Of a stretch of 64,000 nucleotides of DNA, positions 1 through 12,000 are shown in pieces. The stretch's first letter is position 1; every line of letters starts with the position of its first letter. This DNA is from Blepharisma stoltei (taxonomy: Eukaryota; Ciliophora; Heterotrichea; Heterotrichida; Blepharismidae), in assembly GCA_914767885.1 (NCBI GenBank), contig CAJZBQ010000029.1, positions 62,001 through 126,000 of the forward strand. Direction: 5' to 3'. Below the pieces are notes generated by a model. The model made no database searches. It was not told the DNA's origin and was given only the letters and a program-made list of their open reading frames with translations. Both the position numbers and the translations under genes were made by a program.

Positions 1-3000
1 ATTGAGTGCTTAAAAACTTATAAGTCTTGAGCTCATAATAAAATGATCCAAAATATTTCCCAAAAGATTGGTTATGCTGAACAATTTTAATTTCACATAA
101 ATAAGTAAGTAAAAATAATGCTACGGGTGAAATAGCTGATAAAGATATCGTTATGACGCAAAGCAGCTGATTAATGCTTTGGGTTGTATTACCACAATAA
201 AACTAAATAAAAATTACTGTTATAATGGCTATAAGTGAAGAAATGGTAAAAGATAAGTAGTATTGGATCCAAAACCTGGCAAAAAGTGAATACTTGTATG
301 AAACTAATGAATTAAAGTATTTTCCTTTTAAATGCAAGCGAGAAATAAAAGAAAGGGCATAAGAGATTGGTATTCCTACTAGTAATCCAATGAGTACAGT
401 TAGGCTCTTCCCAATATTAATTAGAAGCAAATCGGTATCAACCCCTGCTCTTTCTGCTAGTTCATATGGAGATTCCCCATCACTTTTATCAATAAAATAC
501 TCAAAAATATTTGGTATAGGGTTATAATTTCCAGTATCTTTAAAAAAATCAGTCATTTTTTCTGACATTTTCACATTAACTAATGGCAAATAGGTAACCA
601 TTGAGATGATGTTCATTAGGCTTCATAATCCAACAGGATTAAAATTTATAAACGAAAGCCCAAGTGACGTTGCAAGTGTAGATTGGACTATAATAGCTAT
701 ATGAGAGCTTAAATCTATCATTTTAGCTGTTCATTCATATGGATCATAAGAATATAGCCCTCCATATAGTTTATTTGTTTTTAGAAGTCCGTTGGAGACA
801 GATTTGATTTTCAATATTTCTAAGAACTCCAAGGTAACTATAGTATCCTGATTAATTTCTGAATCTAGTCTAAGCTCTATAAAGTAATTTTTCTGGCTCA
901 CTTTTGTGATAGTGAAATTCAATTTGGTTGAGTTAATGAAAATAGAAATGTCTTTCTCGCTTAGATCGTTTGCTAAATTATCATTGAACAGCAAGTTAAG
1001 GGTGTTGTTTTTATTGACATCTAAGGTTGCGTAGAATTCTACTTCAGAGCAGAGAGCTGTGCCACTGAACCCATCATTGCACTTGCATAAGTTATCAACA
1101 ATTGAGGCATTCTCTATACACTTGGAGCAGTAAGTATCTGATGTGCATAATGAACAGAAATCAGGGCATTTAATTAAGGTATCATCATTTTCAAGGTAAT
1201 AACCATCTGGCACAGCTTCACATCTTTCTGTGCCTGAATTTCAATAAAATCCATTTTCGCACTCACAATTTGGTAAGATTGCTGAAGGATCTATGCACGA
1301 AGTGCAGGTCTGAGTACTATAGCTGCTGCATAGCAAACACTTTGGATTCGAGCACAAAGTGCAAGAAGAACTATCTCCAGAGCAGCTAGAACATCCTGAA
1401 TGGCAATTGCTGCAGCTGGTGCCTGTCCAATATTGATTTATACCACAGTTCGGAATGCAGCCAGTCAATTTTGGGCATGATGAACAACTGCTGCTGCATG
1501 CTGATGATAAGAAAGATGATGGAGATGATATTTTTTCATTTTGAATGCATACGCTATAAATAAAACCATTGAAAAATGATCCTTCTGTTAGAACTCTTTC
1601 TCGAGAAGGAGACTTTGAGTCTCCTCCAATAGTCACTCTCATATGACCAGAAATATCATTAAAGTATCCATTCGAAATTCCTTGCAAAGTGTCTTGCACA
1701 GAATTAATAAAACTTAAAATAACTGTATTTCCTGAAAAAATATCAAAAGTTACCATATAAAGGCTCCAAGCATTCATAGGCACAGTATTCTGAGCTGTGA
1801 AAGAATAGAGAGTTCCATAATCCAAAGAAATCCTTATATTTGGGCTGCCATTTAATAGGGAAATTATCAAAATATCGTTTAAGCTTGAGTCTCTTTTAGC
1901 AAAAAGTACTGAGTTTGATGAACTTGGATTAATTCAGGTTGTAAATGTAAAATAAGGCCCAACAACTAGTTTTGGCGATAAATATGTGCCGAACTCAGGC
2001 AAGTTGATAATGGAACTGTTTCCATTGAAATACATGCCTCTTAATGGGGCTGGGAGCGGATCATCTTTATCATAGCCATTAGTAAAATTAGAAGTTGACC
2101 CTGTAATTCCAGGAATCTTACTCTCTTTATCATATATAACACCATCTAGCGAGTTTAGGTCTAAGTCAAAAATAGCTGTTATTTTCTGTATACAGTTTCC
2201 ACTGCTATCAGCTTGATAGCCTGCAGGGCATGCTTCTAGACACATACTATTCAACATAAAATATCCACTTGCGCAGGAAGTACATGAATAAAAATTATTC
2301 GAGTCACAAGTAGTGCATTGGTCGGGACACCCAAAGCAAATTTGATTGGTTTTATCATAAAGGGCTCCTGTCTCACATGTACATGAAAATCCAGAAAGAG
2401 AAGCATGATCTTTGCAAGTTTTACAAGCAGATGTAAAATCATCACAAATACTGCAAAGTTCGTCTTGGCATAAATTGCAAGCATTGTCATTTCTTACACA
2501 GCCTTGAGATGCACATTTAGAGCTGCAAGTAGAGCAACTGCTTCCATTTGGAAATTGGTTAATAGGACAGTTTGGTATGCAGCTTCCCGAATTATCTGAT
2601 GGGCATAGTGAGCAGCCAAGGCAACTTGCTGAATATAAAGAAAATCCAGGAATTGTGTTATAAATTTTCAAATCCCATAAAAAGCCTGCATATAAATTAG
2701 AAAGTTTTGATGAAGCGTAATATTTTGCTCCTATCAGAATTGAGAAAGCTGATTGGATATCTTCATAGTAACTTATTGCTAATCCAGATGATGCTTCTGA
2801 AATCCCATTAATTTCAAACTTAATTACTTGAGCTGAGCTTACATCAGATGTGACTGATACAATATTCCATGCATTTTTTACCACTGAAGCTGTGCTTGTT
2901 GCAGAATAAGAGTTTCCATCTTGAAGCTTGACTTCAATAGTTGGGTGACTACTAGCAATTTCCAATGAAAAATAAAGTTTTTTCGAAGAGTCTTGCTTTG

Positions 3001-6000
3001 AAAAAATTACCCCATCCGTTGTTGGGTTTATTCATGCAGATATCACAAATTGAGGAGAAAGTGTTAATAAAGGTGAAGAATCTTGGTAATTTGGTGGAAG
3101 CATCATTATAGAAGAGCCTGTAAAGAAGTATCCTCTATCAAGAGCAGCATAAGGATCATCAGAGTTATAATTTGGATAGAAGGCAGAAGTTGTCCCTGTA
3201 ACTACTGGAATTCCAGACTGCAAGTCAACTACTCTATTTTCGATTTTATGAGGCATTAAATTGAAAATAAAGCCATTTAAAGAAGCTGCAAGAGCACATT
3301 TGTTGCCGCTTGAATTATACCCGGTTGGGCAAAATGGTAGACAAAGATTTTGGATTAGATTGTATGTCGCAGAACATGTCGTACAAGTATAGGGTCCAGA
3401 GCAGGAATTGCAGTTCGCAGGGCATTTATAGCAGGAAAATGTGGCTGAGTCTCAATTATATCCAATTTTGCAATCACAGGTAGATCCATTTAAGTATGCA
3501 TTTGTCTTGCATGTAGTACAAGTTGATGTATAGTCTGAACAAACCTCACATTTTTGGTCTTGGCATAAATTACAGTCGGAATTGCTATTAGCACATCCTA
3601 TATGAGAGCAAGAAGAGTCACAGTTCGAACAAGAGCCTGAGCTTGGGTATTGAGATACTTGACAGTTTGGTAAACAGTTTCCTAACTCCCTCTTTAAATT
3701 GGAACAAAATATATGTAAAATTTCCATTTTTTGGGGTGTATTATTTTTTTGGATTTTATTATTTGTTTTATAAAATTAGATTTAACCTAGTTTAATAAAA
3801 AAATAACCATCAGAATATGTTTAAAAGGTTTTTGCACTGCACTGATTAATTTCTTGAACTATTCTTTTATAAAATAAATTAAAATTCAAAAATAATGAGT
3901 TTCAATTTATGTTTTTTTTTTATTTTTAAAAATATTTTTGTGAAAATTTTAACATAATTTTCTAAAAAGAATCTGCCCCCCTTTGAATTGGAACAGGATT
4001 TTTTATGCAGGTTTAAAGGGGGAGAGTGAGTTATCTAGTGGACAATACGCGCATCCCCCTGAGCAGCTTGAGCTATACAGTGTAGAGCTTGGGATCACGT
4101 TATAGATTTTGAGATCTCATATAAATCCTGTATAAAAAGAAGTAATAGTGCTTGAGCTATATTTTCCACCTATTATAATCGTGAAAGAAGATGATATATC
4201 TTTAAACCAGCTTGTAGATAATGCTGCTGAGGTATCAGAAGCTCCATTAGTGTTAAATATAATTGTCTCGCTTGGGGATTTATCAATCGTGGGTGTAAAA
4301 CTAATAAAGTTTCATTGATTATAGGTAACTTTAGAGGTACTAGACACTGAATAAGTTTGGCCATTTTCAAGCTTGATTTTTATTGATGGATTTTGGCTAG
4401 ATATACTCATTGTAAGAATTTCATTATCAGAAGAGTCTTGCTTACTTCTCACTTTCTTGATCAAATGCTTATATTGAAAATTTCCTGAAAATGTACTCTC
4501 ATTTTTATCGAACGAGTTTTATATACATTTTTAAATTAAAATCAATAAAAATCATAATTATTCTTTGTCCAAAATTGTTCATCCCTATCCTTGATCTAAC
4601 TTTAGATGGTTGTAGATCAAGGATGGGGATTTAGAAAATATAATTCCATCACTTTTTGGGTTTATCCATGCAGAAATGGCAAATTCTGGCGATATTATTA
4701 GCAAAGGCGAAGCATCTTTAAAATTAGGAGGTAATACCATATAAGAAGTGCCAGTAAACCAATACCCTCTTCCATCAGCTGCATAAGGATCGCTGCTTAA
4801 ATAATTAGGATAGAAGTCACTGCTACTTCCTGTTTCAACAGGAATTCCTGACTGTAAATCAACTACTCTGTCTTCAATTTTAATTAATTTCATATGAAAC
4901 ACAAACCCATTTGTTGATGCATCAATTGTACATTTCCCGCTGCTTCCAGTGTATCCTGTAGGGCAGTTATCAACACATAGATTCTGGATTAAGTAAAATC
5001 CGCTAGCACATGAGTCACATTTCAGCGTTCCACTGCATGAATAACAGTTAGATGGACAAAGTAGGCAAGACAAAGCTGATGAATCCCATCCATATCGTTT
5101 ATCACATTGACAAGAAGCTCCTACAAGAGTTGCTTTAGATTTGCAAGTTGTGCAAGTTGATGTAAAATCCTTGCAAATATCGCAAATAGGGTCTTGACAA
5201 AGATTGCAGTCAGAATTTCTTACACAGCCAGATTTACAGCTGGAGGCACAACTAGCACAATTTGATCCTGATGGAAACTGCGAAAGAGGGCAATTAGGCA
5301 AACAAGTATTCGAATTATCAATTGGACAATAAGTGCATCCTGATGAACAAGTAGAAGAATATAAATTGGACACCGGAATTTTATTATAGATTTTCAGATC
5401 CCACAAAAACCCTGTATAGAAGCTATTAAATGATGAAGATTTTTTGGCACCCAAAGTAATGGTAAAAGAACTTGATATATCTTGGTAAAAAAATGCAGCA
5501 AGAGATTGGGAATCTGAAACAGTGTTTATTTGGAAATTAATGGCTTCAGTTGTGGAGAGAGATGAGGTAATTGAAATAATGTTCCAGCTATTCAAAGTAA
5601 CTGCTGAAGTGCTTGACACTGAATATGAATTCCCATCGCTTAATGTGATAGTAACTTTAGGATAGCCACCGGCTATCGACAATATGAGGTATTCATTTTG
5701 AGACGAATCTTGCTTTGAAAAAATGACCCCGTTTGTTGATGGATTAATCCAGGTTGAGATGACAAACTGAGGAGATAAGGTTAGCAGTGATGTAGAGTCT
5801 TTATAGTTAGGAGGGAGTGACATGACTGAGGACCCTGAAAAGTAATAGCCTCTTGATATTGCTGCATAAGGATCGTCTGTCTTATAGTTTGGATAAAAAT
5901 CATTAGTTGATCCAGTAACAATAGGAATGTTTGATTGTAAATCATTAACTATATCGCTAATTCCATGTGGCATCAAATTAAACACAAAGCCATTTAAACC

Positions 6001-9000
6001 ATCCAAATTGCATACTCCGCTAATACTTTTATATCCAGTAAGGCATGATAACATACAAACCCCTTGTATTAAATTATATGATCCAGTGCAGGTAGTGCAC
6101 ACAAAAATCCCACTACAAGCATCACAGTTCGACGGACAATGGGTGCAGGATAGAGATGCCGAACTCCAATAGTATCCAGAATTGCATGCACAATTTGACC
6201 CACTCACAGCAGCATTTGATTTGCAAGTTGTACAAGTGGATGTAAAGTCACTGCATACAGCACAAATAGCATCATTACATAAATTGCAATCAGAGCTTCT
6301 AACACAGCCTTTATTACATGATCCATCACAGTCTCCACAAGTTGCTCCAGATGGATATTTTGATATAGGACAGTTTGGTAGGCAAGTATTCGAATTATCG
6401 ATAGGACAATAGCTACATCCTGATGAGCATGAAGTAGAGTATAGTGTAGAAGTAGGTATTATATTGTAAATTTTTAAATCCCATAAAAATCCTCTATAAA
6501 AATTCAAATATGCGCCTGAACTTTTTTTCGCTCCTATAGTAATTGTAAATGAGCTTTGGAGATCTTGATACCAGTTGGACACAAATTCAGTAGTGTCACT
6601 GACAGTGCTAACTAAAAATTTAATTGCTTGCTTTTGAGAACTGCTGATAAAAGAGCTGATGTAAACGAAGTTTCATTGGTTCATCAATATTGATGAACTG
6701 CTGGTAGCTGTATAAGAATTTCCATCTGCCAATTTGATTGTTCCTTTCGGGTGCCCACTTAAAGTGCTGAATGTGAAATATTCATTGCCAGAAGAATCTT
6801 GCTTAGAAAATAAAACTCCGTCGTTCGCAGGATTAATCCAGGCTGCCATAAGAAATTGCGGAGAAAAGGTCAGGAGAGATGTAGAGTCTTTATAATTAGG
6901 AGGAAGAGGCATAATTGAGGACCCTGAAAAGTAATAGCCTCTTGATATTGCTGCATAAGGATCGTCTGACTTATAGTTAGGATAGAAATCACTGCTTGAT
7001 CCAGTAACAACAGGAATGCTTGATTGTAAATCATTAACTATATCGCTAATTCCATGTGGCATCAAATTAAATATAAATCCATTTAAACCGTCCAAATTGC
7101 ATGAACTACCACTAATTTTATATCCAGTCGGGCAAAAACTCTGGCAAGTGCCTTGGATTAAGTATAAAGACAAAGAACACCCAGTGCATGTCAAAGAATC
7201 AGTACACGTTGAGCAGCTAGACGGGCATACAGGCCCACTTGTGCAAGAAAGAGATGAAGAAGACCAGTTCAATCCACTGTTGCAAGAGCAATGTCCACTA
7301 GACACTGTGGCAGAAGCTACACAGGCAGTGCAAGATCCTGTATAAGATGCGCATGTTGTGCAAGGACTATCCTGACATAAAGTGCATGTTTGGCCATCCA
7401 CACAACCTTTTGTGCACGAGCTCAAGCACGATGTGCAGCTAGGAGGATAGGTGTTTAAGGCACACTCACTTAAGCACTGCAAACTCTGCGAGCATGCGCT
7501 GCAAGTTCCTACACAGCCTGAAGTTGTATAATTTGCGGAAATATATTTTGGGTCATTTGAATTATAAAGGTAGAATGATGCTATAAAGCCATTAAAGCCA
7601 CTCGTTGGGTCTCCCAATTGAATTGACTGGGATGAGTCATGATATGAATCATCGATGTAGGCCTTATTTGAAAAAGAAGCTGTGTTGCTTTGGACTCCAT
7701 CAACATAGGACAACAACTGATAAGATCCATTAGCACTTTTTTAATTTTCGAAGATGGGAAGTACAAAACAGAAACAGGTCAAACTCAAAGCCGCGAAGGA
7801 GGAGGAAGCCCAAATCCTGGGATTTGGCAGAGGAGGCTTTTGTTATGGTTTTAGCGCGCCCGTCAACATTCTTCCGAAAATAGACGACAGAGAATATCTT
7901 GGCTATTCATTAAAGTTCTACCTCTCAAAATTCCTAAAGAAAGGTGACGAAGAGATGAAGCGAGCACTGTATAATTCCTTTGTAGTAACTTTAGAGTCGG
8001 GCTTGAGGGTCGGAGACATACTTAGGAGTATAAGGCTGCCCTCAGGAGATGCAGTGGTCACGTTTGTGGAGCGAGAAGCTTGAGAAGACTTAAAGGGGAG
8101 GGCCAGAATACTGGTACAACATCAAGGGGAAAAAATAACGGTGCCAGCTGGGCCGGTGCTTGAGGGTGGAGAGATCAATTTTGTCAGGTACAAGATGCAA
8201 ATCATGGTCCTGGTAGGAATAGCATTAGATGAAATAATAACTGAGCTGAGCAGAACCTGCAAGGTAGTGGAGGTATTAGCAGATAATGAGGTGATTATGT
8301 GAGAAGAAAGGTACGCGGTGCATTTTAGTTCAAACTCCAGGTATATATTGTATGGTGAGTTTGAATCGATGGAGAAGGCACTGAACCTAAGCGACGAGAT
8401 GACAATCAGGGGAAAGAAGATATGGGTAAACCATGCGGCATGCTTATATTGCGAGACCTGCAAGGAGGTTGGTCACAACATCAAAGGCCATGCGAAAATT
8501 ATTGAAAGAAGGGCAGAAAGAAAGGCCAAGGAAGGACTCATGAAGGAGACAAGAGAGGAGAAAAGAAATATACGGAGACAAGCAGTAGAGGAACAGAAAA
8601 GCAGGATGCAAACAGAAGAGACGAGTAACGTAAGTAGATTTTGACTATATAGGAATAAAAGGGAACCGAGAAATCGACAGACGAGAAGGGAGAAGAAATG
8701 AAGCGCCTACTACAGCGACCACTGGCGAAAATATTAGCGGCGACTCTGGAGCTGAAAACCCCTGCAACGGTTGGTCGAATCAAATGCCAATTAATACCAA
8801 AGCCGTAACCACCAGCATAAGCTATAGTGCCAGAAATACCAGCTACACCCGAAAAAATACAACCTATGTAGCACTAGCGACACCTGCAGTATGAGCATAC
8901 CCTTTAAGGCTAGCTACACCTGTAGCTCAAGAAGCTCATGAAGCGCTGGAGAGGACAACATCCCTATAAGCACAAGCCATTATGAAGCTGTATACAAGAG

Positions 9001-12000
9001 CACACAACACGCAGCACAAGCAGCATGTGTAACGAAAGCACAACCTGTAAAACAAGCAACACTTGTACAAGCACTACATGCAATACAGGCACTACATGCA
9101 ATACAGGCACTACATGAAATACAGGCACTACATGTAGCACGAGTACTGCATACAATAAGGGCACTGCATCTAATGCAGACACTACGTATAATGCAAGCAC
9201 TACATGTAATACAAGCACTACATGAAATACAAGCACTACATGCAGCACGGGAGCTACTGGTAATGTTCCAGTAAGTGCAGACAGGACAGGTTACAATATT
9301 GGGGAATCTGACAGTGCAGTTAATACTGAAATGACTAGGGCGAGCAGGATAATTAGCACTGATACTTTCAGCGGTGGTAACATTCCGAAAAAGAGAACTA
9401 CAACTGAGGCTGGCTTTGGATTACCGTCGGCGAAGAGGGTTAGATATGAACATCAAAGCAGGATCAAGACTCTCTCACATGTGAACATTCAAGGAGTTAG
9501 AAACAAGGGTCAACAGCTTAACAAATTCACAGAAGAGATACAATCAGACCTAATGGGGATCTGCGAGACACATTGTTTGAAACAGGAAGACCTACCCAGA
9601 ATCGCAGGCTATGAATGAGTGGTGAGCCCAGGAACTGAGAGGAGCGCAGGGGTCGGCATCATCATCATCAGCAGCAAAGAGGTCGAGGTGGAAATTGGGG
9701 GAAGTACGCAGCTTTATGGGAGGGAGAGTTATAGGTCTAGAAATGGGTAACTTCACCTTCATTGAGGCCTGCTCTCCAGTTGAAGGCGGCGACGACACAG
9801 AAATAGAGACGTTCTACGAAAATATGTATGAAGCAATATTATGGAGCAGAGGAAAAGGCAAACAAGAAATACTGATGGGAGAATTCAATGCACACGTTAG
9901 GGGATGGTGATCCACAGGCACTAACCAAAATGGGAATAGACTCAAAGTGATGTGTAAGCAGTGGGATCAAGAGCTGTTACAACTCGATAAACCAACCCAT
10001 CTTCACTCGACGGGAAACACCTTCTGCTTGGACTACACAGTGATAAAGAGAAGCATGTTAGATGAGATAATTGACTATGACGTGAATGAAGACTGCCCGA
10101 TAGACAGTGACCATCTACCAACCACCATAAAGATATGGGACTGAGGAGTAAAGACAAACAACTCAAAAAGGAAAAGAATCCGCCTAGATAGGCTACAAAA
10201 CCCAGTATTTCTCAAGCAATATCAGGAAGAGCTTCAGAGAGAAATTTACGACAAGGTGAAAGGATGGAGACCCAGCGACGACGGACCAAAGGTATGAAGG
10301 CATAAATACAGTGATACTTGAGGTAGCAGAGCGAGTACTTGGACTGGCTGAAAATAGGAAAAATGGGACTCTTGATAGTGGAGAGCACTCCAGAAATTGA
10401 AGGAAGCGAGGAGAAGTAGATGGAAGGCGCTAAAAGAACTCAAAAGGAACGGTGATAAAGTACGGTACAGAGCCCTCATGACAAGACACAGGCAGCTAAT
10501 GAAGGAATTCAAGGAGGAACTGAAGAGGATACAACTGACTGACTTAAGGGAGAGAAGAATTGAACAGGCCATAACCAATGCAAAGGATATGTGGGAAATA
10601 ACGAGGAGACTAAAACGGTCGATGAGAAATAAACCATCAAGGTTCACAAAGTTAGAAGAAGCAAGGATGGTGGATTGATGGAGAATGCAGTATGAAGAAA
10701 GGACTGGAACTGGGATGTGTGATCTGAACCAAATCCTCCATCAAAAGAAGAGGCTGAAGGAGCTATTAAAGCATTAGCGAACAGGAAGGCAGTAGGACCG
10801 GATGGGGTACCATCTGAGCTGATCAAATATGGAGGGAAGGCTCTAGGAGACAGGTATTGAGGACTGATAACAGACATATGGACACAAAGAAGGCTCCCTG
10901 AGATGATGAAGAGTGCGTTGGTAGTGCTCCTACCCAAAAAGCTAGGATCAAAAGCCCCAGAGGATTACAGACCGATTACCCTGCTCAACACAATCTACAA
11001 AGTGCTCGACAAAGTCGTGGCAAACAGGCTCGCTTTTGACATAGTAAGCAAAATGTTAATGCACCCCACTCATGGAAGGTCTGTCCACTGCGGACCAAAT
11101 ATATAGGTTGGAAACAATTATAGAACACTGCAGAGCAAAAAAGAAGGGTGGGTGTGTGCGTTTTTGGATATATGTAAAGCCTTCGACACAGTGAGACATA
11201 GTGACCTAAACGAAGTAATGATAAGCAGGGGGATTGAGGCAGACACAATAAGCATGATTGGCGCAATGTATAAAAACTGCGAGAGCAGCATTATTATAAA
11301 TGATCGTCTCTAAGATCCAGTTAAGATTAAAAAAGGAGTGAGGCAGGGTGGAAAGCTCATCTCCCATATGCTTCAACCTAATTCCCAACGAGCTAGCCTG
11401 AACGATAGATGCAACTGATATTGGAGTAACGCTAGAACCTGGGTCAAAAAAACTGGGATTACTGATGTATGCAGATGACATAGTGCTATTTGCTAACACT
11501 GCATATCAACTGCAGGATCTTGTAGACATATGCAACACCTGAGCCAACAGATATTCCCTTAAGATAAACCTACATAAATCAGTAGTTGTGGATTACTCAG
11601 CAAGACCTACCAAGTTGGATGTAGTGATTGAAGGAAAGCAGCTAGAACAAGTAACGCAGTACAGGTACTTAGGGAAGGTAATTGGTACAACTAGAGTTGG
11701 GGCTGCACATGCCAAAGCTGCACTGGAGAGAGTGAGATCAGCTGGTAGAGCTACAAGAGTCATCCTCAACAGCGTCAAATGTATGCCGATCATAAAAAGA
11801 TCTATAATAGCTGAAGCGTGCATCACAACTGTGGCCACATATGCTAGCGAGTGTGCACAGCATGAATGAAACGGCGCATCTCTGAAATGCGCTGAAATCG
11901 AAAGAGTAAGGCTTGCTAGGATGATACTGCATGCACCTGCAGGCATAGCTAGAGAAACGTCAATGCTGGACATGGGATGGATTACACTTGCAAACCACAT

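Noticed and set aside
9040-9250. Tandem tract as a CRISPR array or minisatellite of the host
   Set aside because: Units have no spacers, and the tract is in frame within LINE ORF2.
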